DNA of 64,000 nt from Rheum nobile (Eukaryota > Streptophyta > Magnoliopsida > Caryophyllales > Polygonaceae). Below the pieces are notes generated by a model. The model saw only the letters and a program-made list of their open reading frames with translations, ran no database searches and was not told where the DNA came from. Shown piece by piece: positions 30,896-42,096 of the stretch. The translations under genes and the position numbers were made by a program. The stretch spans positions 496,001-560,000 of the forward strand of contig WOAB01000125.1 in NCBI GenBank assembly GCA_027886185.1, given 5' to 3'. The number at the start of each line of letters is the position of its first letter. Within the stretch, counting starts at the first letter, position 1.

Positions 30896-32960
30896 CGATA
30901 AAATGATAAAATGACTACTTACCACTTCAAGCTTCGATGTTTGACCAACCAAAATTTCCAAAGCATTAATTTCCAAAATCAAACTAACTCCTAAAGCATG
31001 TAAAGGTCAATATTGTAAGATATTGAATAAGGATTGTTAGTAATCCCAACAGAAATGATATTCCTTACAAAGAAACGAAAAAAATTAATTTTCTCAATCT
31101 ACCAAGAAATGCATGGAAATAGAGGGCAAATCAAATCCACGGTGGCTCAAATTAAAAAAAATGGTAGAAAAAAAAAGTCAGGTATCCAACTTGAATAATT
31201 CAATAGTTAAGTCATGCAGAGAGAGTTGAATGCTTAGTTGGTTTGTTTTTCCATGAAGAGATGTCATGATTGATTTAAATTCAGAACTATATTACCATCA
31301 AGTACTTTTTGTTCACACGTACGTAAACCTATACGATTAATACACATCCTGTAAAAATTAAATTAGAACTGAAAAAGTGTAAACCTATACCATTATTGTC
31401 ATTTTTAAATGAGAGCTATAGTCATCAATGTCTTAAGTGCATGTCTAATGATAATCAAGTAAGGTTATCAATTAAGTCTAAAAAATATATACCCCAAGAC
31501 CTTGTCATTCTGCTCTTTTAAATTTAAGGAATTAGGAATCAAACAAAATATCATCTTTTTTATCTGGCTTATATAATTACTTGATAATAATATATTAGAG
31601 AGCAATTAGTAATTAATATTATATGCAAAAATCCCAACATCTTGATTCTGAAGTAGACAATTTTAACGTGCAACATTATAGCTTCGAGTCTCTGATGACA
31701 TGTTAATAAGGCTTCTTCAGTTACATCATGGAAGACGTCTAAGGCCACCAAGGAAGAGATTTATGCCTCCTTAGGCACGCACCAATATGAGTCATTAGCT
31801 GAGTTTTTATATCTACATGCAAGAGTTGTTTGCATGCTTATCTTTATTGCTTTATTTAGACTCTTTTCATATTCAGACTCTATCCTTATTTAAACACTTG
31901 TTATAATATAAGTTAAGAGTGTCATATTTAGTAGGTTTAATTAACTTAAGTTGTGACATGTTAGTATTGGTCACTTTATGTTAGACTATAGTTTATAACT
32001 TAGATTTATATTTCCATATTTTTAGAGATAGATTAGAAAAAGGAGAGGACTAGGGTCGGCCATGCTTGGTTGCCACCTCTCTTCCTTGCTTCATACTCTA
32101 CATTTTGTCTACTTAAATTCATGTTTTTCTTAATGAAGAATCATATTTGAAGACTCGTAAACATTGACATAGGTTTCGAGTTTATCTTATCCCCAAAGTT
32201 ATCTCATTGTTTCCTTGCTTTCTTAATTACAAAAAATGTTCGTTTGCTCGAGTTCTTGTTCGTGAAACCCTAAAGGCTTTCGTGTTCTTGTTGTCATTCT
32301 CAAGATCCCAGGATCGTGTTCTTGCATCAAGATCACAACCATCATCATCGAGTTTCTAAGCTTGCCAAAGACGGGACTAAAAATAAAACGTTGGAGCGAC
32401 TCCTAACGTATTAGTCTCAGACAAGTTGATCAAAATCCTATAGAATCCTTTAGCTTTACCAAAACATACACTGAATAGCTTTATTGTACAAGGAAGGGCA
32501 TCCATCAAAATATTAAATTGCAGCATGCCAACATCTAATCCAATATCTAATATCCTAAAAAGTGGAACTTAAATTGTACCCATTGCAAGTCTTGCAATAG
32601 CTGAAAAGTAGGTACTAAGACATCCTAGTTATCCTTCGTAGTTTATACAATATCATAAAAAGAGTTATGGCCTTCAAATATGTACTAGTGTCTAAGATGA
32701 GATTTCAGAGAAAGAGTACTGTCTCTGTACATTCTTTATCATAAACAGAGGACATAGAGGTTTGAAGACCTAGAATTGTTCTTGTTTAATAAACATGACT
32801 AACCACGAAGGTATCCTTTTGTCGGTTTCTAATTGGTAAAGATAAAATCTTCAAAAATACTATAGAAGAAGGCAATTCAGATATAGCTTGAAATATATGT
32901 TTATGGATGACTACATAATTTGGGCAACTTTCTCTACTTAAGGAATACTTCATGTTCAAT
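30896..32960. other. AT-rich intergenic DNA; possible old LTR relic at about 31,740-32,400
   Basis: No supported gene is present. The stretch at 32,100-32,340 (AATGAAGAATCATATTTG, then CTTGTTCGTGAAACCC, then repeated CTTGTTC words) resembles the 3' half of some plant LTRs. I could not find a second copy in the window. Confidence 0.3.
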
Positions 32961-32973
32961 CACTTAATATATA

Positions 32974-33158
32974 GGTTTTTTCTAGTGTGTGTCCATGAAC
33001 ACACTTTAAGAACTCCTTTTTTGATAATTATTTAGTTAGCTACTAATTTAATCTTATTTGCTAAGGGTTTATCAATTCTCTATTAGGGAATATTTTAAAG
33101 ATAAATTTTCTATTTAAGCTTGTTAGCATGTGTCCATGGACACACACTAGAAAAACCG
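32974..33158. mobile_element. MITE with 23/24-bp terminal inverted repeats
   Basis: The left end (32974-32997) and the reverse complement of the right end (33135-33157) match apart from one A/T length difference; both contain CTAGTGTGTGTCCATG. The 9-bp sequence TAATATATA occurs on both sides (32965-32973 and 33159-33167). That would fit a Mutator-type duplication, but it is AT-repeat sequence and so weak evidence. No coding capacity. Confidence 0.6.
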
Positions 33159-33167
33159 TAATATATA

Positions 33168-33917
33168 TATACCCTCGTTTCTCAATCAACAATGATGAAG
33201 AAATTCATAATAATCTTGCCAAATGCAACAATAGTTTCAGTCTTAGCAAGCATCAAAGTTAAATAAAAAGAAAGTGTGTATTAAAAAAGCAAGAGAAAGA
33301 ATGTGAAAATTGTAAACCCTGGAAAATAATAATTCCCACAAACAGGATTTAAATACCTTTATTATTCACCCAAAGAATCTGAGAGAGCCCACATCTGCTA
33401 ACTCTGACAATTCTGCAAAAGAAACACAAAATGAAGGATAGCTGAGGAATATATATCATTTCGCTTAGAGTTTTTTATTTCCTTTGATGGATGTTCATAC
33501 ATTAACCTTTGACAATTACAATGCAATTGAGCAAAAGGATAAAAATACTATTAATCTAACATATGCTTGCAAAAAGTGTATAAGCAGTCAAATATTACCA
33601 GACTGCTAGGCATCGTTAATTTGGCATATCAAATTGATGTCGTCTAATCCTGCTTGTACGATGAAAAAATAGTACACATAATAACCACCTCAAAGCATGT
33701 ACTATATACCCAAAATATACACGATGCCCCTTAATCATACATTATTGCACAACTATTGAGTTGTTGCACCTCGATAGATTTATTACGATTAGAAGGTCAA
33801 TTAAGTTATGGCATCACAAGATCAACTGGAACAACATGTGTGCAGCCGCCGGCCAGATTCTTCTGTCTAACATCTCTCCTCCCTCCTTCGTATTAGTTAC
33901 AATTGCGGGACCTACAA
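33168..33917. other. AT-rich intergenic DNA
   Basis: No gene, RNA or repeat could be supported here. Open frames are short and have no recognisable motifs. Confidence 0.4.
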
Positions 33918-36900
33918 CGATTGTCCCGACCCTCTCCTTTGACGACGGAGGACGACTCAGACATGATGCCCACTATGCTGCCTTCCTTGAGGTCACATAG
34001 ACAACATTGCTCACCAATGCTAGCCATCGTGCGTGCCACAACGCGCCCTCTGGCATCTCAGTGTCGCTCCCCAGTGTTGCGTTCCAGCGACGCTCCCCCT
34101 AGCTTCCCACTCCTATGCCCCGGTTTCACTTATCTTAGTTAATGACTATGTTATTTTGAGGTTATTTTATGTTATCTTGACATTATTTCCATATTTAACA
34201 TTTGAGGTTATTTTAGTAGATAGCTTGGGCGTGTGCGTTCCACATGTTGTGGGCCGCTAGTCCAAGCCCATTAGTGTTTTTTTCTTCTTCTATAAATACT
34301 CTTCTTATGTCATTAATAAAATTACCTTTAATTTTTTGCTTAAATTCTAGGTGAGGTTATCTCCTTGTTTTATCCCTAGCCGTCACTCAAAGGTTCTATC
34401 TTTCAAAAGTAATCATGTTTGCTTCTCTACCAAGATCATCACGTTTATCTCCATATAATTGACCCGAACCACATTTGAGGGTTTCTACCAAATATCCTAC
34501 GATTTGGTTGAGCATTAACATGTGGTCATCAAGGAGATTCGTCACGTCGAGTATTCGTGCAAGATAGCTCGAACAAGTTCGAGAATTCCACGACAACATC
34601 GGGTGACTTGTGCCGCAACGTTGGTACGAGTTGTGAAAGACGATTTTCAAGCGCAAATACAAGAGCTTGGCTTGACACTAAGGTCCCCGGGTCCATTGTG
34701 AGTGCAACAACATGTGTCGATCACATCAATTGGTATTGGATCCCAACATCGAGTTAAGTTTCAATCTTTGCCTCATTCACAATTTCATTTTTTTTCACTC
34801 AAATGTATCCCCTATATCACCCTTCATCACATGACCGTGCATTTGTGACCGAAATTGCATTCATGCCCCACCACCACCACCCACTTCTTCCATTGTCGCC
34901 ACGCCACCGCTCTTCACACCACCACAAACCGCTTCCGCCACCACCCCAGCCTTTTTAGGTTGAACCAAACCCTCACTGCCCTCTTAGGAATTAGATACTA
35001 TTCACCCATACAAATATTATTTTTTAATTCCTTTTCATGTCTTTTAATATTTTATATTATCCATTAACATAAATAACATTATCTGTCCTTAGCATGCAAG
35101 TAAACAACTTTGTTTGCTTTGTTTCCTTATTTGAGTTTTTAAAAAAAATCCTAGTTTATTACTTGATCGAATTTTAGTTGTTTGGATTCTCTAAATTGTA
35201 TGATTCTCTCTTCCTCCATACACTTGAAATCTTATCTTGTGTATTTCTTTCTCTGAAAAAATAGTATCTTGTTGCAATTAATAAAAAAGAAAAGAAAAAA
35301 CGATCAAGTGTTCCAAAAAGAATCAAGGAAGAGAAAAAAGCACGTCATAAGCAAGGACTAAGTCCTCACTTTTGCAACAAGTCCCCTAAGTGATCCCTCC
35401 ATCTCTCTAGATGCAACAACTTCAAAGCTCGATTTTTCTTACACCTAGACCTTCTTGAACTTAATTTTCTAAGATAGAATTATTTTTTATCTACTTGAAC
35501 TCTTCTTGCAAAGGACACTTATGTGCTTAAGTTGTTTTGCTATTTTATTTGCTATCTTTTGACCTTACGCTCTTGACACTACTCACGAACGACCACACCC
35601 GAGTGCTGCAATTTTGTGGTTGTTTTTGAGTCAAAGACTTGGCTTGAGAGTTGGTTCTATTACTTTGGTGAGTTTGATACTCGCGTTCGTGCATGGTGAC
35701 TTTAGGTACCCGAACAATGTTGACCTACTACAACCACAAGCCGCAACCACACAAGCTGAAGTCAGAACTATGCCAAGTTCATGATCACTATGAGCGCTTT
35801 GATCCAAGGTACACCCCTTCCAGAAACCAACACTACTTTGATCTTGGTTCGGATGAAGAGTACAACGAGGGATGGGATCGAGCTCACCCGACTCCCTATG
35901 TTATGACCAAGTGTCGACACTATGACATTGGGTGTGACGACATGGACGAGCCCTAGATTCTACCATGCCATGAGCCTCTACACCGTGACTAGGCATGTCG
36001 TGACTATGATCGTCGTGACAAAAATCATCGTGACTACGATCGCCGCGACTATGATCACCGCGACGATGCCTGCCATCGAGAGAGTTTCTGAGTAGCACCC
36101 AACCACTAAGCTTGTCGACATTGAGGTAAAATTTGATCCTTTTCAGGTGAGTACGATGCAGCCAACTTTTTGTCATGGAAACAATCAATGGCCTATGCCT
36201 TAGCCATTGCTACTAGAAGGAGCATGAAAAGGTTGTGGCCGCCACAGTGTACTTCACTGACGCCGTTTGTGCTTGGTGGTTCCGCCTCAAAGAGGAATGA
36301 CATAAACGAGGATTGCGTCCCATATACTTGGGACTAACTCATTTGTGTTATGATAAGGAGGTATGCACATGAAAGCACTTAGCCTAGTTTGCAAGTGGAT
36401 CCAACCGTTGGGGTTGATGCATGCGAGTATGATGCCATCATCAAATAAATAGGAAAGTTGTCACCACATCCGTTGACACTCTACAACCTAGGCGTGCCCA
36501 CTGGCGATGCCAACGCACCACGACACGGGGGACCATCGCACAGACGGCGCGCGATTGAGCACACCCAGTGATAAACCTGACACCTTTGGCACCAACTGAT
36601 CCATGGATGAACCAAACCAGGCGAACAACACCTAAAAGTTGAAGGCCACGCCAGCGAAGATTGTGATCATGCCAATGAGCATTTCGTCCTCTGTTGTGCC
36701 CACGCCAGGCTCCTCGACTAACTCCACTCTTACCATAATGACACTTCGAGGGGGTTGCGAGACCCGATTACTACTAAAGTGACAACTCAATGTGTTCCCA
36801 TGTTAAACGGACACCACGGTGTTTTCCTACTTTTCCAACAACGTGTTTTCTAAGTTTTGAAGTCTTGGTTGATTTACCCCCTTGTTTGCCACTGTTTTGC

Positions 36901-38241
36901 AGGATTTTGAGAACATTGCACTTGATGTCCCTCAAGACTTATGGCAACCATTTTCTATTTTGGCACCAAGGCCGATCCAAGATACGACACGTTGGAAGGC
37001 CACCTGACGCACTGAGGTCGTTATAGAGCTCTCTGAGTGCGTCCATATAGGCTTGGGGTGCCACACCACCAAATTCAAGTGCCAAGATGACAACGGCCGC
37101 ATTTGCCTTCCTTTCGACCCTGGCGACATGGCTTCGGTCCAAGAAGGGGAGCATGGCACCCTCCATATAGTACACTTTGAGCATATTTTCCACCAACACC
37201 AGGAAAGACGCTCCTCACAAGGCACAACATACAAGATTTTGGCCTTAAAACTACACATTCATTTTCCATGGTCATCGGCACCTCTTTATATGTCCCCCCT
37301 GACTACCACGTGGACGAATTGGGGACGATTCACTTTCAAGAAGGGGAGAATGATAGATCCCAACCCACCCCTTTGACAGTGAAGGACAAATCGAACATGA
37401 TGCCTACCATGCCACCTCTCTTGAGGTCACGTAGGTGTCATCACTCACCAGTGCAGCAATCGTGCGCGCCACAATGCGCACCATCGCCCACGCTTTCCAG
37501 CACTCGGGCGTACTACAGTGTCGCACTCAAGCGACGCGCCCCTTGGCACCATGTGTCTCACTTGAACATCACTCCCCCGGCGCCTTGGTGTCACACTCCA
37601 GCAACGTGCCCCTTGGCGCCCCACTATCGTGCCCCGATGTCACTTATCTTAGTTTATGACTTTAGGTTATTTTGAGGTTATGTTATGTTATCTTAACATT
37701 ATTTTTCATATTTAGCATTTGAGGTTATTTAAGTACATAGCTTGGTTGTGTGTCTGCCACATGTTGTGTGCCGCTAGTCCAAGCCTTTTAGTGTTTATTT
37801 CTCTATAAATACTCTTGTTATGTCATTAATAAAATTATGTTTAGTTTTTTGCTTAAATCTAAGTTGAGGTTATCTCCTTATTTAAGCCCTAGGCGTCACC
37901 CAACTGTTCTATTTTTGTAAACCAATCACATTTGCTTCTTTACCAAGATCATCACATTGATCTCCATATAATTCACCCAAATCACGTTTGAGGGTTTCCA
38001 CCAACTATCCTACAATTCGGTTGAGCACTAACATGTGTTCATCAAGGAAATTCGTCATGTCGAGTTTTCGTGCAAGATAGCTCGAACAAGATCGAGAATT
38101 GTACGACAACATCGGGTGACTTGTGTCATGACGTTGGTACGAGTTATGAAAGAGGATTCGCAAGCGCAAAGACGGGAGCTTGGCTTGACACGAAGGTCCT
38201 TGGGTCCATTGTAAGTGTATCAACGGGTGTTGGTCATATCA
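33918..38241 (+). mobile_element. Old, degenerate non-autonomous LTR retrotransposon
   Basis: Direct repeats at about 33918-34728 and 37351-38241 align along most of their length. They share CATGATGCC, then TCACTTATCTTAGTT, then a TATAAATACT promoter-like box and the CATTAATAAAATTA block. The right copy is preceded by a purine tract (AAGAAGGGGAGAA, ending 37350) and starts TGATAGATCCC; the left copy ends CACATCA. The interior has no pol. It has only weak gag-like pieces, such as the frame around 36225-36295 with DAVCAWWFRLKEE. The LTRs differ strongly and no duplicated target is visible, so it is old. Confidence 0.65.
35693..36300 (+). pseudogene. Gag-like remnant inside the degenerate LTR element
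   Basis: An 87-codon frame (35693-35956) rich in His, Tyr and Asp is followed by a run of Arg-Asp repeats (12-base period, about 35985-36075). A piece with AVCAWWFRLKEE (about 36256-36297) then recalls the Trp-containing motif of gag. The frames are broken. I do not recognise the first part. Confidence 0.35.
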
Positions 38242-39320
38242 TATTGTACACAAAAAACAAACAGAAAGAGAATAGGAAAGTACGAAAGAAGGTTTTAATT
38301 CACTCCTTCCGAGCAGTAATTGAACCAAATTCTCTTGCCCTCATGAAATTCAAGTTTCTTGAAAAGAACGGAAATGATGAGGAGCTTTGTGAAGAGGCAG
38401 TGAAAAGCACCAAAATGAAGATGAAAAAGGAAGAAGAGGTTCCTATGGTATGTTTATGTGCGTCCTTTTCAGATTTGCTCCAATGAAGACGACACATTTT
38501 TATGGGAGCCAAACCTGGGATGGTGGCTCAATATCTGTAAAACCTAAATATAGTACAATTTATTAAAACAATAATGGGACAAATGTTGGCTCACTATTCT
38601 GCCACTTGGTTATTTTCTTAGGTTTTGATCGTCTGGTTCAATCAGTCAGAATCGCTTTACATCCAGACACTTGGCTAATTTTTTTGTATAGACTTGGAAA
38701 TTTAACACTTTTTTTTTGTATGCACAATTGTCTAAGTTTTAAGGTATTTAATCCAATAATTTGGCTTAAGTCATATCCAAATATCTGAAACCAAAAGGAC
38801 CAAACAAAACTGATCCAAATCTGTGGATTTAAAAATCAAAATTTAGTGTTGATTTAGGATCCGTTTGCATTCCCATAGATAATACATTAAAATATATCAT
38901 TTCGCATTAAATTGTATTAAATTGTCAATTTAAAACAAAATAATCATAATTTAATATATTATTTTAGACATCCAAACGAACCCTTGATATTATCATTGGA
39001 GAGTCGTTGCATTTTAAACACGTAAGAGCGGGAAAACGTCATAATCAGGGATCACATGGATCTCGACTCGGTGGACTCGGTGAGTTCAAGCAATGGATCA
39101 TCCACTATAAAATCCTCCTTCAAACGGGTGATTTCTCAAAAAGCTATAAACAACATCAACTTTTGAAGTAGAAAGCTTCGAGTATTCAAGTTGCCTTTTA
39201 CCTGCTTTCTCCATGCTACCGCTTAATGAATTAGGAGCAACCAATGACAGGTCATGCTGATGCTGTTTTTGGACACGTCACACGTGGGAATAACATGGTT
39301 TGTAACTGGAGGCCTTATCT
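38242..39320 (+). other. Intergenic DNA with one exon-like fragment
   Basis: The segment 38290-38450 keeps an open plus-strand frame, with ALMKFKFLEKNGNDEEL followed by Lys/Glu-rich residues and a possible GT donor at 38449. It looks like a copied exon, but I do not recognise it. The rest is AT-rich with no gene. Confidence 0.3.
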
Positions 39321-39617
39321 TTAAATCGGGCCCCATTGCTGCACCAAAGCTATACCCGATCCTATTTGCACCGGGTTGCAGAGTGCAAACTGCAATCCGG
39401 GCGGCAGTGGCTGTCGCGCGGAAGTGGCTGCCGTGAGGAGGTGGATGCCGCGCGGAGGTAGCTGTCGGCGGTTGCTGGACGTCGGCGATGGTGATGGATG
39501 CCGGCGGTGGGTTGCCGGCATTGGATGGCGGCGGATGTAGTAGCCCGTAAAATTATACGTAAATTGGATCGGGTTTGGATTGATCGAGTCATACAAATTT
39601 TTGGGTTGAATTTGGGT

Positions 39618-39902
39618 CGGATTTTTAGGTCGAATCGGGTTCTTCTTCGATATTTAAAAAATATTGAATATTAATAAATATTGTTAAAGTTATATGAAAA
39701 ATATGTAACGGTCGGATTTTTAGGTCGAGTCGGGTTCTTCTTCGATATTTAAAAAATATTGAATATTAATAAATATTGTTAAAGTTATATGAAAAATATG
39801 TAACGGTCAGATTTTTAGGTCGAGTCGGGTTCTTCTTCGATATTTAAAAAATATTAAATATTAATAAATATTGTTAAAGTTATATGAAAAATATGTAACT
39901 TG
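39618..39902. repeat. 95-bp tandem repeat, three copies
   Basis: Units start at 39618, 39713 and 39808, each with ATTTTTAGGTCGARTCGGG and the AT-rich AATATTRAATATTAATAAAT. They are nearly identical to one another. Confidence 0.92.
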
Positions 39903-40156
39903 CAATAATTTAAAAGTAAAATTGAAATCATTATTATTCAACATTAATAACTTCATATTGTCCTTCTCCGAAAAGACAAGTAGCATAAATAACTTCTTAA
40001 TAAAAGACTTAATATAAACCTATTTAATTGTCTCTATTATAACCTCCTCCGTACCCTTCTCCGAACCCTTCTCCATATGAAAAAGGGTAGTCATGTGGAT
40101 ATGATGATGATCCAAGTAATGATGTAAAACCCCCCATGTGGTCTTGATTCAATGTG

Positions 40157-41448
40157 TCATAGCCTGGAGCTTGGGATCCGACCCCGAAAGCAGGGGGTTG
40201 GGAACTTTACCTGAATGCGGGAGGGGTGGGATCCAGACCCAAATGCGGGGGGTAGGGATCCTGACCTGGATGCGGGGGGTTGGGATCCGACCCCGAATGA
40301 GGAAAACCCGAAGTTAGGATCTTGTTGTCCATACTGAAAGTATGGAACTTGAGATTCTGTCCCGAAAGAAGCAGCCTGAAACTGTGGCCCTAAGTCATGA
40401 CCTTGAAATGAGTGAGCTTGGTATCCACCCCTTGAGCTTGGACCTGGTGGTGATTGGCGTTGTGTCCCGAAATCACTATGGCGAGCTGGAGCATAGCCTT
40501 GGTTTTGGGAAGCTTGCGTCGGAAAAACTGGCACTGGGATGACCTCATTTGTCACCATTTCATAAATCTTCATAAGCGTCCGCTTCAATGGATGCGAGTC
40601 CTCGTACCTGTTAATCATGTCCATTTCATCCCGTATGATACCTTCCACTTGGTTCATACGCTGTCATCGCAAAATCAATACAATAAAATATTAGATGATA
40701 TATTATTTAATAAAATAATTATAAAACAATATGGTTACGTACTCTCACTGCATCGAGGGCAAGCGGTACGGGCCGTGCGACACCTTCTGCAAGTAGTGTA
40801 GGGGATCTGTAATCAAGGAAGGGGTGAGAATGCTCCGTAAACCAGTCCATATAGTCAGATGTCACATCCCATGCATTACGACATCTGGGTAGCTCCATTA
40901 TCGGGTAGAGGTAGCTCAACCGTTCCTCCCAATGGTCGTCATCACTGCTAAACAAGGCTTCGTACTTGGTCAGATCAAGTTTTCGTGTAACAGAGTGAGG
41001 CCGAATTGGGTCTTGAGGCACTCCCTGAACATGACCAAACTGACGAGTAACCTGATCAGGCATGTACAGTTCGTCAAAAGTGAGGAACTTCAGGGTACCT
41101 CTGTATATGGAAATCTTGAATTCATCATTGAAATTGATGCCCTTCCATGACACCCAATTTACCTGTAAAAAAACGTTTTAGTGTGCATTGTATAAAAATA
41201 TGAATTTAGAATAAAGCAATATATCAAAATTTGTAGTACCTCGTCAAGGGCTACTAAGTCGAGCTCCCGCCTCATACCCTCTATCCTGTCACAACCTGGC
41301 AATTTAGACGGTCGACGCTCATCCCAAGCTGCAGCTCGACCATCTTTCATACTGGCCATTTCTTGAGAAAGATGACCCCTAAACTTGGGGAAGTAGCTCC
41401 AAATCCAGTTCTACACGAAAATTGATAACTAATAGATATATAATAATA
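40157..41448 (-). pseudogene. Plant mobile domain (PMD/MAIN-like) fragment in MULE
   Basis: Three exon-like pieces run on the minus strand: about 41232-41448 (RRELDLVALDEV), 40740-41160 (TFDELYMPDQVTRQFGHVQG, then MDWFTEHSHPFL) and 40157-40660 (a Gly/Ser/Pro/Gln-rich tail). The middle piece matches the C-terminal half of the plant mobile domain, as in phosphatase-7-like MAIN proteins: an RQFG-x-x-Q motif, a short spacer, then a W-containing motif. Splice-like borders occur at 41161-41240 and 40658-40740. The N-terminal half of the domain is absent. PMD genes are often carried by plant transposons. Confidence 0.6.
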
Positions 41449-41459
41449 TTAGATGACAA

Positions 41460-42096
41460 TATTAAGAGATTTGGAGTTCTCTCCATTGCGCCACAATGGG
41501 AGGGATTGGCGCGTCACTCCCCAACCATACCTGAAACAAATGAACTCATCTTTAAAGATATACGATTTTAAGTACAAAAAATTAAAACAAAATAGGGCAA
41601 CGTAGTTCACCGGTATAAAATGATTATGTGCTCCCACTAAGGCCATTGCAAGCACCTCTGTAGGAGGGAGCGCATCGCGGTTGTAGCAAATCATTGGGAG
41701 ACTAGTGTGCGCACCGTTCCAAGCCAAGAACACCAAAGCTTTTTGGTATTTTGTAGCAAAAATCAAGCCACACATCGGCATCTCCATCCAATGTTGGAGT
41801 CCACAATTTTTTCCAGAATAGTTGATGGTATGGATCAGATCGGGCAGCGGCGTGACCATTGGATGGATTGTACTATATACGTGTATGTTTGTTTTCAACT
41901 CTATCGCCATCTCCCTTCGAATTTGCTTCCATTGGCTCTGGGGCAACACAAGTAGTGTTGCAAGTGCCCGATACCCGCAGTGACCATTCTCCGCCACGTC
42001 CAAGGCACTGGTGATGTACATGAACATAAACGGGTCCACATTATGGACGCCGAAATTGACCCCTAAATGCATGTCTGGTTGGTCATCCTCGGGCCC
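41460..42096 (-). pseudogene. OTU-like cysteine protease domain of the MULE protein
   Basis: The frame shows ENGHCGYRALATLL (the OTU catalytic Cys, where the family usually has DGNC), SQWKQIRREMAIEL, HWMEMPMCGLIFAT and a C-terminal HNHFIPVNY with the catalytic His. A further exon-like piece (IPPIVAQWRELQ, about 41460-41530) ends the protein. OTU domains joined to the C-terminus of MULE transposases are known in plants. The solo LTR inserted just upstream (42097), inside the linker between transposase and OTU, and the two parts are now out of frame. Confidence 0.75.

Noticed and set aside
33918..38241. Target-site duplication for the old LTR element
   Set aside because: The flanks (CTACAA before, TTGTAC after) do not match, and the left LTR edge is uncertain by a few bases.
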